This document shows positions 1-11,439 of a stretch of 64,000 bases of DNA, one piece after another. Origin of the DNA: Tetrastigma voinierianum (lineage: Eukaryota; Streptophyta; Magnoliopsida; Vitales; Vitaceae); the NCBI GenBank assembly GCA_016808115.1, contig JAEQBH010000991.1:1-64000 (forward strand), given 5' to 3'. The translations under genes and the position numbers were made by a program. The notes below the pieces were generated by a model that worked only from the letters and a program-made list of their open reading frames with translations, made no database searches and was not told where the DNA came from. The number at the start of each line of letters is the position of its first letter. Position 1 is the first letter of the stretch.

Positions 1-1250
1 CCTCACCCACGAAAGGAGAATCATTACGTTCGGCCCGGGGGAAGATGAAAGCACGTAACGGGAAAGATTGACGGTTGTTGAAGATGTCCGATGCATGGGA
101 TAGATCACGAGGGCTTCGGATGGACATTGTATATCATGCCATGAATGATATATCAAGGGATCATTGATGCTTCATCTTGTGGAGCATTCAAGCGAAAAAA
201 GTGCTGAAGAGCGAAATGATTGAAGATGGCTAAATGTAACATGAAAACTCCTTGAGCTTTAAGAGGAAACGACGAGAGGAAAGGGAATCATGGAGAGTAT
301 AGCAGATGGCGACCGTGGAAGCAGTTAGATGCCATTATGCGAGGTTAGACAAGCAAGAAGAAAGACACACAGCTCATGAAATAGGAGCAATTGAAAGGGA
401 GTTAATGAAGGAGTCTTTGAGAAAATGGCGAAGGACTTTATGATCTTTGAAGAGAGGTTAATTATTTGGGTGAGCGAACACCATTTGAGCCCAATCCTAA
501 CCTTCGGCACATTATCACCCGGCACTTTCGGGGAACCATGAGAATTTCTCATATGGTGGAGGGGCTTCGAGCGAGGCGGGGACGGAGACCCTGTGAGGTG
601 TCGGCTGACCACGAGGTTTCGGCGGCCCGGCGACGAAATGAGCACGAGAAGCGAATATCGAGGTCGGAGGAGGCCCATCTTTTTGAGGCAGTCTTTGCGG
701 TTTATGGTAATAAAAGAACATTGAACCTCCATGAACAAAGTTTGGAAGTGGAGCGGTGCTGCAATTCTGTTTGAACAACGCAATCGTCACGAACTTGGAG
801 ACCGCATTAGGGCGGTAGCCACAACCTGCAAAGTCGGGAGAAGATACCTTCCCAAGTGACCTGAGGAGACCAGGCGCATGGGTGTGCGGTGAGGAGTGGG
901 AAGGAGTTAGAAGAGGAAAGAAAAGGTGTGGCCAAGCAGAAAGTAGAAGACCCGAGGAAAGGAAGGAGACAACGGAGAATGTGAAGGAGTAGAAAGAACA
1001 TCGAGGAACAAAGCTGCTGCGGAGTCCCATTTCCACAAAATGCGGAAATCAAAGATGGAGGAAGCGATTTGAGGTTCTTGAAAACTTTCGGGCATTTGGA
1101 GATCGAGTATGCCTTTTCTTGAAGTGGTGACTCGGATGCTACTTTTATGCAAAATTCTGAAGGACATGCGACGAAGAAAATGGTGAAGAAGGAATGAGTG
1201 AATCTCAACGCCCTTGCGGTCACGTGTCGAGGAAAGATGAAGGACCCAGG
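1..1250 (+). pseudogene. Athila-type gag, C-terminal part (decayed)
   Basis: Gag forms the virus-like particle of the element. The recognisable part is the C-terminal linker: an N-L-E-T-A-L-G stretch with L-Q-S-R and I-P-S-Q following (about 780-860), then R-S-G-K-E-L-E-E (about 885-915), which matches the conserved L-R-S-G-K-E-L of this lineage. A P-F-P-Q-like and F-L-K-T-F-G-H-L-E-I stretch follows (about 1020-1110) and leads straight into protease. Reading these motifs requires changing frame several times. The first 450 bases give no clear motif and are assigned by position only. The RSGKEL motif and its position directly upstream of protease carry the call. Confidence 0.7.
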
Positions 1251-1254
1251 GAAG

Positions 1255-1645
1255 TTTCACAATTCCTTGTATTGTTGGAGGAATGGAATTCCAGAAGCTC
1301 TGTGACTGGAGGCTAGTATCGATCTGATGCCTCTTCATTTGCCCGAAATTAAGTTTGGGGGAGCTTAATCCCATATTTGTTACTCTTGAGAATGGCGAAC
1401 TGGTCGATGGTGAGAAACTGAAGGGTCATTAGATGTGTTGGTCCTTGTTGGGAAGTTTATTCCCATTAGACTTCATCATTACGGACATGGAAGAAGATTC
1501 ACAAGTACCCCTACTATTAGGAAGACCATTCCTTCTTGGAAGCTGACCTTGATTGACATGCAGGGTTATCTTAAGGGTTGGAGAAGAGGCATTTGTGTTT
1601 AACTTGATTAAAAGTATGCAAAATATAGGCGGGGAAAGGAAGGCT
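1255..1645 (+). pseudogene. Retrotransposon aspartic protease (decayed)
   Basis: This domain would cut the Gag-Pol polyprotein. Translation around 1255-1350 gives F-T-I-P-C-I-V-G-G-M-E-F-Q-K, then L-C-D, then D-L-M-P. That is the family's active-site neighbourhood (L-C-D-L-G-A-S-I-N-L-M-P) with the L-G-A-S-I segment garbled, so the catalytic D-x-G/A core is not intact as read. Downstream, 1460-1640 gives D-M-E-E-D-S-Q-V-P-L-L-L-G-R-P-F-L and L-R-V-G-E-E-A, the second conserved block of retroelement proteases. Two frames are needed. It follows gag and precedes reverse transcriptase, the usual Ty3/gypsy order. Confidence 0.8.
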
Positions 1646-2029
1646 ACAATGCTTGGGCGATTTTGTCTCTATTTCCAACCACGATGTGCGATGATTGTAA
1701 CACTCCGGGTTTTATCGGAAAAGATGAATTCCCGATTATCTTGAAGATGTATATTAAAGATTTCCTTGTAGCGATTTCATGCTATAGAAAGCGTGTTGAA
1801 GCAAACATGAAAAGATAATGGGAAGATAGTGAAAAAGAGAGATCATCAAGAGACCCGGTCATGAAGGTCTAGTTTTGAAAGAGTTGCCATGTCATTTAAA
1901 GTATGCCTACTTAGAATTACGAAGAAAAACCGATTGATCATTCGGCCGGATTAAGTGAATGAGAGACAAAGATTCTTGAAATATTAAGGAAGCCTGAGGA
2001 ATCGCTAGCTTGGTCCAGTAGAAGAGGCT

Positions 2030-2692
2030 GAAGGGTATCGGTCCATCAATTTGCATGCATAAGATTCTGGCTAGAAGAGACTTGAGACCATCGCAGAGAC
2101 ACGAAGGGCTGAATCCAGTGATGAAGGAAGTAGTCAGGAAGGAGGTGCTCAAATTGTTAATCTTTGGTTTATCATGCTATCTCAGGCAGTCCTTAGGTGA
2201 GCCGGTTCATGTGGTTCGAGGGGGTTTCTTGTGATCGAAATGAAAAAATGAATTGATTCGACAAGAACGTTGACGGGATGGAGGGTATGTATTGATTACG
2301 GGAAATTGAATCTGGCCCGGCGAAAGATCATTTTCCTTTGCCTTTCATTGATCGGATGTTGGATAGGTTAGCGAGACACCCTCGCTTTTGTTTGGATGGG
2401 TACTCGGGATATAGTCGGTGCTATTGCACCCGGAGGATCGAAGACTACGTTCACATGCCCTTATGTTTGCGTGAAGGATCTTGGGTTGGGTTATGTAATG
2501 CTCATTTACATTCGAGAGGTGCATGATGTCACATATTCTCGAGATTTGGTTGAAGAAGTGATGGAAATTTTCATGGATGATTTTGCGTATGAATCCGGCT
2601 TTGATCAATGTTTAAACAATCTGAAGCAGTGCTTCAAAGATGCAAGAGACAAGCGGCTAACCTTGGTGGGAAAAATGCCATTTTATGAGTAA
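2030..2692 (+). pseudogene. Ty3/gypsy reverse transcriptase (decayed)
   Basis: RNA-dependent DNA polymerase of the element. Landmarks in order: K-G-Y-R-S-I near 2034 (from K-G-I-S-P-S-I), the C-I-D-Y-R-K-L-N block near 2285-2312, D-H-F-P-L-P-F-I-D near 2328-2350, L-D-G-Y-S-G-Y near 2390-2412, T-T-F-T-C-P-Y near 2446, then the catalytic I-F-M-D-D-F near 2568-2585 followed by F-D-Q-C-L-N-N-L. The M-D-D box is intact. Frame changes occur near 2395 and 2470 and elsewhere, so no continuous protein is possible. The V-E-E-V-M-E-I-F-M-D-D-F form and the spacing are typical of plant Ty3/gypsy elements. Confidence 0.92.
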
Positions 2693-2699
2693 CGAAGGT

Positions 2700-3330
2700 A
2701 TTGTTCTTGGGCATAAAATTTACGCTCTTTGAATTTAGAAGTTGATCGGTCAGAAGTATCCATTATCAAAACTCTTACCACCTACTACGGTTAAAGAGGT
2801 AGAAGCTTCTTGGGGCATCTTTGGGTTTCTGAGGAGATTTATCAAAGATTTTCAAAAATAGCCGGACCGCTATGCGGATTCTTTGGAAAAGATACAGAGT
2901 TGACTTTGATGACTCCTGAGAATGCTTTGTGAAATCAAGCTCAGGTGGTACGGGCACCTATAGTCGCGCACCGAGGAATGGGATCAGTTTGGAAATAATG
3001 TGTTGATGCCGATGATTTTGCTATAGGATTGTGTTGGGGCAAAGAAAGAAATTCAGGGCCATTATCTTTATGCAGTAAGACCTTGATATGAAGCCTGAGA
3101 GAACTTCTCGACAAGCGAAGAAATCTTGGCAGCCATAGTATTTGCTTGTGAAGACTAGGCTGATACATTTTAGGATCCCATGTGGTAATTCACCTTGATC
3201 ATGCGGCAATCAAATTACGATGTCGAAAAAGGCCTTCTTGAATTGATAAGGTGGAGTCTTTCTTTATTGCGAAAGTTTGATTTTGATAAAGGACAAAAGG
3301 GATGTGTGATGTGATGGCCCAGGCCACTTG
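2700..3330 (+). pseudogene. Ty3/gypsy RNase H region (decayed)
   Basis: This is the RT-RNase H connection and RNase H. Near 2698-2720 the translation G-I-V-L-G-H-K-I is the usual block after the RT thumb. T-V-K-E-V and F-L-R-R-F-I-K-D-F follow near 2790-2855. The RNase H start shows C-D/A-S-D-F-A-I-G-like residues near 3000-3030, a Q-R-K-E-I-Q stretch near 3040 and E-E-I-L-A-A-I-V-F-A near 3115-3145. The region ends with a R-K-F-D-F-D-K-G-Q-like stretch near 3270. Several stops interrupt it. The identification rests on motif order and on its position between RT and integrase. Confidence 0.8.
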
Positions 3331-3559
3331 TCAAGAGTAGAAAAGCAGTGATGAAGAAGAAAATGCGGTTAACGAACTTCCCGGATGAGCAATTATTCAA
3401 GGTCTCCTTCAGCTTCAGCGGTATGCTGATATTGTGAATTATCGAACGTGGAGTAATGCCTTGAACTTCGACTACCAACGAAGAGGAAACTTCGAGCCCG
3501 GCGTGAATGTATATTTGGGATGACCCACTATTATTAAAGAGAGGTGCTGACATGATAAT

Positions 3560-4640
3560 AAGTGTGTGCAGAGGTGAACAAGGCAACATTTTAAATGAAT
3601 GCCATGCATCATATATGGAGGACATTTTACGGTGAAGAACAGCTCTGAATACTCGATCGGGGTTTTATTGTACTTGTCTTGAGAGATTGTGCGAGTGGGT
3701 GAAATTTTGTGACCGATGCCAAAGGATTGGAAATATTAAGCGAGCGAGATGAAATGCCCCTAAAGGTATTATGGTGATACAAATTTTGATGTTTGGGAAT
3801 AGATTTTATGGACCTTTCCACATCATTTGGAAACCTATACATCTTGCTAGCCGATGGGTCGTCTCCCAGTGGGTGGACGGTGGCACAATCGAGGAATGAT
3901 GCTAATACGGTTGTGAGTTTCTTGCGAAAGAATGTTGCAGACGGAGTTTAGGAACTCCCGAGAACCATCATTAGTGATGGGGAGCCCATTTGCAAATAAA
4001 ATATTTGCAAAACTCATGAGCGGTATGGGATCGAGCATGTAATGAGTTTAGCCTATCATCCCAGACCCGATGAATGACGAAATTTCCAGCCAGAGATCAA
4101 AAGAATACTTGAAAGGCTTGTGAGCTCAGCGGGAAGAGTTGGTCTTCAAACTTGTGAGTACACTTTGGGGCTTCTGAGATGCCTCTAGACCCCCGTTGGA
4201 ACTCCCCATAAAGTTGTTTGGCAAACCATGTCATCTACCTCTTGAATTAGAATCTGGCAATGTGGGCCATTAAAAAAGTTAAACTTAGATTTCAAGGGTA
4301 CGCGAGGAAGAAAGATTGCTCAATTTATTAGAAATTGGAAGCGATGACCTATGATAATGCTAGAATATACGAAAATAGAACAAAGAAATGGCATGATAAG
4401 AAAATCCGAGAAGAGTTGAGCAGTGAGCAGTGCTGCTTTTTGTATGGGCGAAGTTGTTTAAAAATTAAAATCCAATTGGGCCATGCAACGGTGGTATCAA
4501 GTGCGCATTTGGAGGCGGTAACTTTGAAGGCGATAATGGGGAAGGAATTTCAAGGTCGATGAATGAGGTTAAAGCATTATCTCAACGGGGGAAGGAAAGT
4601 GAAGAACTCCAAGCTGGTTCTTGAGGAAAAGAAGAAGAAC
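3560..4640 (+). pseudogene. Ty3/gypsy integrase and C-terminal tail (decayed)
   Basis: Integrase inserts the element's DNA copy into the host genome. The zinc-binding end shows C-D-R-C-Q-R-I-G-N-I near 3710-3740. The catalytic core then shows a D-F-M/W-x-P-F-P region near 3800-3840, R-T-I-I-S-D-G near 3961-3981 (second catalytic Asp region) and N-K-I-F-A-K-L. Near 4335-4400 the D-N-A-R-I-Y-E-N-R-T-K-K-W-H-D-K block is the conserved post-core tail of this lineage, and R-L-K-H-Y-L-N-G near 4565-4590 marks the end of pol. The reading frame is broken repeatedly. A bare GGGAGGCAACCCAT sequence follows the stop. Confidence 0.88.
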
Positions 4641-5299
4641 CACAACGGCAAGTCGGTAAAGACTAGGCGAAGCGGCTAATGGGAGGCAACCCATGAGGAT
4701 TTAAATTCTGAATTTAAATTTTGAAATATTTCTTTTTTTTTTTTTTTAGTTCTTGTGATAAATTGGAAATTGATTTGTTTTCTATAGAAGGATAGATTTA
4801 ATTTTAGAAATAAATTGTAGTTTAATTAGAACTTTCTTGAATATTGCGGTGATCTTACGAACGGGTTAAAGACATGAATAGCAAGGCAACTACGGGAATT
4901 AATTGCTTGACTTGCAAAGGAGTCGCGACATGAGAAAAAGGGAATTAACTTCTCCATGGCTTGACTCTTGTAGATATATTTTGAATTAATTGTTAAATCT
5001 TTTAGCAAAATATGCAGAAGGAGATGTCTAAACGGGTTAGGAACAATAAGAATTCAAAGTTTTGAAATCATTGAATTAAGGGCTTGGTCGCGGCAATGAG
5101 TCATGTCGTGACAAGGCATTTGTCTGAAACATTGATGTCGTGGCCGGTAAAGAAAGAACAATTAGTGAGTATGGAGGAAGGGAGATACATGACATCAAGT
5201 GTGACATGTGCCAACCACTCACTTCAAAAGCCTAAATTTAATGACCTCGGTAAAAAGTGGCGAGATTGAAGTGGCGACAATTCTTAGTGAAGCATTAAT

Positions 5300-6420
5300 T
5301 GTACAAACATTGATTGAATTACCTTGATTGGAAACTATTTCATTCACTCGACCCACATAACGATTCACGCTTCGTTTCCTCACGAATCTCGACCTCAGAA
5401 AGAAAAAGTAGCATTCCAAACTTTCTGAAAGCTTTCCTCTTGTCTCCGATGGCTGAAATTCCCACCCTGGTCCCTAACCTAGACGAGATTATGAGGGAAC
5501 ACGAACAATCAGAAGAAGAAGAAACTTGCCAAGGAGAACAGTTAGATGAGATTCGTCGGGAAGAGCAAGCAGGAGAGATGCCATCAAAACACGAAACTAA
5601 ATACCGAGACGGAGCGAAAGGGGAAAGAGGAGAGAAGAAGAGAAGTAGAGATTTCATATCAGATGAAGCTTATTCCCGATGGAAGAGAACTATGCTAACA
5701 AAGGTTTTGTTCTGAGAGAGGAAGTGAAAACCACCGAGCTCACTGAGGAGATGATAGAGCGAGAGGATGGGAGAGTCTCTGCTTTTAGCGGGGTATCACG
5801 ACAACGGGTGAGAGAGTTTTATTCAATATGGTAGGAAGGAAGGATGGAGGCTAGTTTATGTTAGAGAGTGCGGGTCTCATATGAAGCGAGGCCATCAACG
5901 AGGCTATGGGATGACAATACACAGCATAGCTCCAAATTCGAAAATTTTGCGACCAGGAATTTTGGTGCGAAGCTCGCGATGGAAGGGGCGATTAGACGGA
6001 GAAGAAGCGAAGCTGAACGGGGGCGGCGAGAGCGAGGTATGGTTTACTTCCTTGCATCTTGTTTGGTTCCAATAAAACATTTATGCACGAGTGAGAGAAC
6101 AAGAGCATGCTGGCGTACGCCATACTCAAAGTCTGAGGTCGATATAGGAGTTATCATAGGAACTACATCATGAAGGTATCATGAAGAGACGAAGGAGTCT
6201 GCTTCCTCATCCGGCCCGGCAATCAGTTCTATGCTTGAAGAGGTGGGGTGAAAGGAATTTGGGAGTCGAGAAGAAGAAGTCCCAGGCCGCGCTCCTTGTG
6301 AGGGAGTTAGCAGGGCGAAACCCGGAGGAAAAGGGGTCTTTGGTAGAAACGGAGGTGAAGCCCGAGTGGGGACGAAAAAGGGGCCCGAGAGGGCCGCGAT
6401 CAAGGAAGCCGAGGCACCCA
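5300..6420 (+). pseudogene. Extra 3' ORF: 'putative plant transposon protein' type domain (decayed)
   Basis: An ORF downstream of pol, in the place where Athila elements carry an additional (env-position) gene. It begins with a Glu/Lys-rich head (about residues 40-100 of the 5314-5715 ORF). F-I-S-D-E-A-Y-S-R-W follows near 5653-5682, a V-R-E-F-Y-S block near 5810, then after a frameshift S-C-L-V-P-I-K-H-L-C-T near 6058-6090 and R-A-x-x-A-Y-x-x-L-K remains near 6105. This matches my recollection of the domain that plant genome annotations call putative plant transposon protein. Its biochemical role is not known to me. At least three frameshifts separate the motifs. No membrane segment or signal peptide is visible. 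Confidence 0.6.
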
Positions 6421-6589
6421 GTGACATCACGACCCGCGATGATTACATGTTTGCGGATAATGAAGGCGAATGAAGACGGCCCGATGAACTCTCCATCCCC
6501 TTGGCGGTTCTCCTCTTGTACAAACGAAATTTCCAACACGGAGCTGAGGGCACGACGATTCAATTACAGGCTCTCGATTTGATGCGAAA

Positions 6590-7338
6590 GAATAGAAGAA
6601 AGAGAGAAGGAGTGGAACTTAAAACGAGGAATTCGAAGGGACATGAAAAGAATTGAAAAGAAGAGACCAACGTGGGAAGAAGAGTTAAACGAAGAAGGGG
6701 CATGAGGTGGAGATCCGAAGAGGAACAACGGTGGAAAGAAGAGCGAACGAAGGAACAGGATGGGAAAAATGTTGAAGCGACGGAGAAAGTGAAAGAAATG
6801 AAGGAAAGAGATCAAGATCTTTCTTGAAACTCAAAGCGAGTCATGAAGCTTTCTATAACAATGAGTTTGATCGGTCCTCAACTCCACAGCATTGTTAGAA
6901 AAGAGATAAAGAGCATGACCCTGAAATTTGGGGCTTGGATAAAGGGTTTCAAGTTACTATACAAATCTCTACAGGAGAATTTGAAAACAAATTGGTGATA
7001 GGGGCAAAAAAAGCAATGGGATTTAGGCTTCTGGGCGAGAAGGAATGGCTGGAAAGATTTAGATTTGATTAACAACAATCTTTCTAAATTCTTGAAGTCA
7101 TATTGAGGAAATGGAAACACAATGAATGTGGCTTGGGAAGCGGATGGCGAACAAGAAAGTTGATCTCTCTAATGAGATTGTCATTGAAGAACAGCTTGAG
7201 AGGGAAACCAAGAAGAGAAAGGAAAGAAGGGAAATGAAATTCCCTTCATTCCCAGCTCATTTGAACACTTTAGACCTGGATCCCCCTGATATTTTTGCCG
7301 CACCTCTTCCAAAGAAAATGGAACCTTCTCCTTGCTAA
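6590..7338 (+). other. Purine-rich tail with one unrecognised small ORF
   Basis: From 6590 to 6830 the + strand is very rich in A and G and would encode Glu/Arg/Lys-rich sequence. A 70-codon ORF at 7126-7338 has a charged middle (about residues 20-40, E-R-E-T-K-K-R-K-E-R-R-E) and a Pro/Leu-rich end, closing with P-S-P-C and a stop. I recognise no family. It is most likely the end of the element's 3' ORF rather than a separate gene, because it lies between that ORF and the AT-rich 3' region of the same retrotransposon. Confidence 0.3.
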
Positions 7339-7339
7339 C

Positions 7340-8912
7340 CATTTCTTACCATCCTTCTCTATCTTGTATCCAACGATTTGCAAATGAATCGAAATAAAAT
7401 GAAGAATTTAAATTGAAGTGTTGTGTCTTATTTGCAATTGATTGTTCAATGTTAAGTTGCTTTGTGGTTGCATGATTAGGAAATCAAGGTGGAAATAGTT
7501 CAAGAATAAAAACTGCGAGGGACATTATCTTAATTAGATAAGCGGTTAAGAGTAGGGTAAGTGAAATGAGGAAAAATTGCGGGAATAAGGACAAAATGCA
7601 TATAGTTTAATTGGAAACCTGAGGTCTGAAATTACTTATATTTAAGCGATAAGTCAGTTAAGGAAGGTAATAGCGGATGGAACAAACATATTTTGAGTTT
7701 GTGGTATGAGCAGATAAGTCAAAGGAACTTTGTTGAATATCAATTAACTTAACTACTCATAAATAAAAATAGGTGAATGCTCATATAGTTAGTCTGACTG
7801 ATAAATCAGATTAGAATTTGTTAGATTATTGATTGAAGCGGAAATCCTAGGTGATCACGGTGACAAGGGTGTGTAGGCCATTCTTGGATAGATTTGATAT
7901 TCGCCATCCCCTTATTCATATCTTTGATGCATATCTGATGGATTCAAATTGAGCGACAAACACATTTTCAAAAATAGACTGATGGAAACTGACTCTCTAA
8001 GACATCAATCCTTGTTAAAGAACCTCGATTGCAGGAATTCAAGAAGGAAGAAAGAAATGAAGTTTGGGGGAGTATATATTTGAGGAACTCAAAAGGAATG
8101 AAAAGAAAAAGGCAAAGGCAATACGCCGAGAAAGAGGCTTCTAGGGATAGAGTTTTATCTTGTGGCCTAACTCTCTTGAACAATTAGTTCTTAGGGGTGT
8201 TTCAGCACCTAGTGCCTAATGCCATGCAGTATGGGAGTTACTAACCCAAAGTTCGCTAAGAGTGTTAAAAGCTACAAAAGTTAAAACATTGCATTATCCC
8301 TTAGTGGTAGCAAACTAGAAATTCCCGGTGAAATTATAAGAGTAAAATAGAGAATACGGTTAAAAAACGAAGAAATCAGGATATCCCAAACATGAGAAGT
8401 TCGAGGGGAGTTTATTAAGAGAAACTATAAGAAAGAAAGGGTAGAAGAAGAAAATGTTAGGGGGTAATCTTAACCTAAAAATTCCTTCCATCCACACCCA
8501 TTGCAAGCTCATAATATGGCCCAAAGACTGATTGATGCAGAGGAATTTGAATTCACCTGTTAGTGAGATCAATATGAAAAACAAACTATGGAATTTGGAA
8601 GGAAGCAGTAGAAATTGTAGAGAACTTTAGGAGTTAAATGACTCGACAATAAAATGAGAAAGGAAAACAATTCATTATTCATGGGATCCAATGAGTATAT
8701 TGTTTGTAAAACAGATTTCAACATGTTAGTTTGCATAGCATAAAAAGTGAGACCAACCTTGAGGCTGGACTTGAAGCTAGATGTACAGAAAATTTTGCAT
8801 ACCTTGCATTGCAATTAAATTGAATGAAGCTGCAGAACAAATCATAGAAAAATGTCCTTCTTGTTTGAGACAAACAATTCTTTCTTTTCTTTTAGCGAGG
8901 ACAAGCAAAATC
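7340..8912 (+). other. Noncoding AT-rich 3' region of the Athila-type element
   Basis: No credible coding sequence in about 1.6 kb. An AAGTTTGGGGGAG-type purine run recurs at 1349 and 8055 and, at the LTR edge, near 8916, so similar G-rich runs exist inside the element as well as at its 3' end. The rest is AT-rich without clear repeats. Confidence 0.6.
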
Positions 8913-8928
8913 TTAAGTTTGGGGAGTT
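8913..8928 (+). promoter_or_regulatory. Polypurine tract next to the 3' LTR
   Basis: The run TTAAGTTTGGGGAG directly precedes TGATGAGC, which opens the LTR. A purine run of this kind resists RNase H and primes plus-strand DNA synthesis in LTR retrotransposons. The LTR start is confirmed independently: the inverted copy near 15,570 loses similarity at the same GATGAGC boundary. Confidence 0.65.
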
Positions 8929-11430
8929 TGATGAGCTTAAAAGTCATCTATTTTAGTCCATTTTTACGTTCGATTTTCATCAGAAATGAATAATTAATAT
9001 CTGAGAAATATGAAGAAACTCACCAAATTTTTATTAAGCGAGGAAGAGAGAAAGAAAGTAGAAAAATCGACCCAGTAAGTGGAGGAAAGTGCGGTTGAAT
9101 GGCGGAAAATGAAAGGAAAAGAAGCTATTTGAGTCATTGATGCGGTTTGGGGTTTACACAGTCCGATCAATTCGCGACGTAGTGAGAAAAATCTTATTAG
9201 TCGCGACATGGATAAAATATTAGTCCGCGACTTGAAATTTGCTCTTTAGAAACTGCGAGGAAATGGCGGCGTCACGGCGTGAAGGTGAAGTCGTGACATC
9301 AAGAACAACCCGGTCGAAAGCCAGAGAACTAAGTTGATGTCGCGGCGTGAGATTGATGTCGACATCGATGATGTCACGACAAAGAGGTTGAAGTCCGCGA
9401 CATGAGAACCATCGAAGGCGCAAGCCATAAGGCGTCTTCGACATGGGGTCAGTCGCGACACGGACACCTTTCGATTGAAGGGTGAAGCTTCATGAAGTGA
9501 AATTAGCGACAAGATATCGATGTCGTGACATCGAAGACGACTAGATCAAAACGAGAGCGTGAAGGGAATTCGCGATAAGATGTTGGCGTCGCGACATCAA
9601 AGGCGACCGATTGAAGCCTCTGAGTTCCATAAGATGATGTCGCGACAGAGATTGATATCGCGACATCGGCGACACATCGATTGAAGGCTGCGGATGAAAT
9701 GAAAGTGAGTCGGCGACAAGATATTGGCGTCGGCGACGCCGAGGAAGAACAATTAGAAAACTACGAGAGCGTGAAGATGTCGCGACAAGATAGTGATGTC
9801 TGACATCGAAGTGACAAATCAAGGCTACATAGAGTAAGTTGATGTGTCGACGTGAGATTGATGTCGCGACATCGATGATATCCACGACAAAGGAAGCGGA
9901 AATTAGCGACTTGAGCGGTGGCAGGCCTGGATACAAAAATCCACAACGAGGCTGGTAGGATTAGGGCCCGTGGAAAACCACATATAAATCTCTGCTTGGT
10001 ATCAAACTCGTTAGAAAGCGACTTAGCGACCCACGGGGCGAGAATACGGATAAGAACGAAACTCATTTTCTTTATTTTTCTTTTCTTTTCTTTTTATATT
10101 TGAATTTTTTTATTCCGTGCGTTTCAGAGCGGATTATGCTCGTATTTTTTATTTTTAGTTGTATTACTCTGAATCTGGATGTTATCGCGTTGTTGAAATT
10201 TGATGCGATTCAGACATTTTCAAGTACTACGGAAATATTAGAGATTCGGACAAATTTAGGTCGATTGTTTTACAGTTTTCAATTTCGCGGTTATTCTTGA
10301 TGAGGAAAAATAACATATCGTCAATAATTCGATGATGAGGAATCGGCTTCCATTAGAAGTGACGTTATGGTAGGAAATTTATCTTTCACTTTGTCGTTTC
10401 GACATTGGTACAGTTAATAAGCTTTATACGGTTTTGGGTTTATTGTCTTCGGATACGAATATCGATTTCTTATACCCGTTAAAGTGATGTGCTCTGATTT
10501 CAAAGGGAGGTCTCCCGGTATCTGAAGACATTCACGAGGTAATATGCATTTCTTTGAGGTATACTAACACCTTTGTATACAAAGGGGTCTTGAGCTTTTA
10601 GCAGGATTCTACTTAGATAAATCATCTTTACAAAGCCCGGAATCAGAAGAATGGTCTGAATGAGTTATCTATTTAAACAAACACGAAAAGTTCACTGATT
10701 AGGATGAAGTGAGGGCCAATCGTATTGGTAGTGATCATCAAGGAAAGGTTCAGTCTATTCTAATTTAGGAGGAGCAACTTTGGAAGTTGCATATATCCTT
10801 GTACGACCTTGACTCTTAGAGACTAAGGGTTTACAGTCCATAAAATGGTGCTGAAGTGTTGCAAAGAGAAAATCTTGCAGGATAAGGAAGTCAGCATTTA
10901 AAAGTAGTTCTCTAATTCACAGCCATTGAGAGGAATGTCAGTGTAAATAGATAATGAAATGTCAGTGTGGAGAGAGATCCAGGCGCTAGCTACAACGCAT
11001 GAATGATTTTGAAACTTGAGATAATCAAAATTTTATCGGGAATTAACTCTGAGAATGTGATTCACTATAAATGTTTCTCTTATTGTATCATAAAGGATAA
11101 CATTAGTATTCATTCTTTATATTAAAAATTCATTATTCTTTATTCTTGATTTTCAGTTTATTTGTAGTTTGATTGATTATTTTCCTTTTGTTAATTTAAT
11201 TTTAACACTGTGCTGAATCTAACCTATCATCTTGTGGTCCAAATAGTATGGAAATTGAGTAGTCGGGGTAGTTGATTTAAATTCTGCCAGAATCTCTACC
11301 TTGGGATCGATATGCGGACTTAAAATCCATTTTATTGCCAATAGGCACATTGCTTAGAATATAGGACCAAAACCAAACTTGAAAATGATTTACTCTAAAG
11401 TTATTTATTGATTTATATAGTATAAGGTCG
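8929..11430 (+). repeat. Athila-type LTR, + orientation (about 2.5 kb)
   Basis: It begins TGATGAGCTTAAAAG and ends just before the primer site at 11,442. Its length (about 2.50 kb) agrees with the inverted copy at 13,081-15,571 (about 2.49 kb). It carries the TCGCGA-rich palindrome region at 9165-9910 and, near 11,290-11,330, a GGGATCGATATGCGGACTT block followed by AAAATCCATTTTATTGCC, a pattern I know from the 3' part of plant gypsy LTRs. The final CA is not clear here (GGTCG against GGTCA in the inverted copy). Confidence 0.8.
9165..9910. repeat. Cluster of GATGTCGCGACATC palindromes inside the LTR
   Basis: At least a dozen copies or near copies of TGTCGCGACA, a perfect palindrome often extended to GATGTCGCGACATC, lie in about 750 bases at irregular spacing of roughly 30-90 bp. 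Clear copies are near 9210, 9585, 9640, 9655, 9778 and 9865. Many others differ by one or two bases (TCGTGACA, TCACGAC, TCGGCGAC). The ORFs seen here are by-products of the repeat. The inverted LTR has the matching cluster at 14,590-15,160. Confidence 0.8.
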
Positions 11431-11439
11431 ACCGAGTTT

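Larger units (their letters stand above)
1..11430 (+). mobile_element. Athila-type Ty3/gypsy LTR retrotransposon, 5' part outside the window
   Basis: A decayed Ty3/gypsy element on the + strand. In order it shows the gag C-terminus, aspartic protease, reverse transcriptase, RNase H, integrase, an extra 3' ORF, a long AT-rich 3' region, a purine-rich tract and a 2.5 kb LTR. Long LTRs, a tRNA-Asp type primer site beside the LTR, an extra ORF between pol and the 3' LTR, and the GGGAGGCAACCCAT sequence just after pol (4681-4694) all suit the Athila lineage as I know it. No frame stays open for long. Stops and frameshifts occur about every 100-200 bases, so the copy could not act on its own as read. 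The 5' LTR and gag start lie outside the window. Confidence 0.85.

Noticed and set aside
515..1374. Overlapping minus-strand ORFs of 138-173 codons at the window start
   Set aside because: The opposite strand carries gag and protease motifs in order. These ORFs show no motif and are shadows.
5340..5657. Ser/Arg-rich minus-strand ORF of 105 codons
   Set aside because: Antisense of the Glu/Lys-rich head of the retrotransposon 3' ORF.
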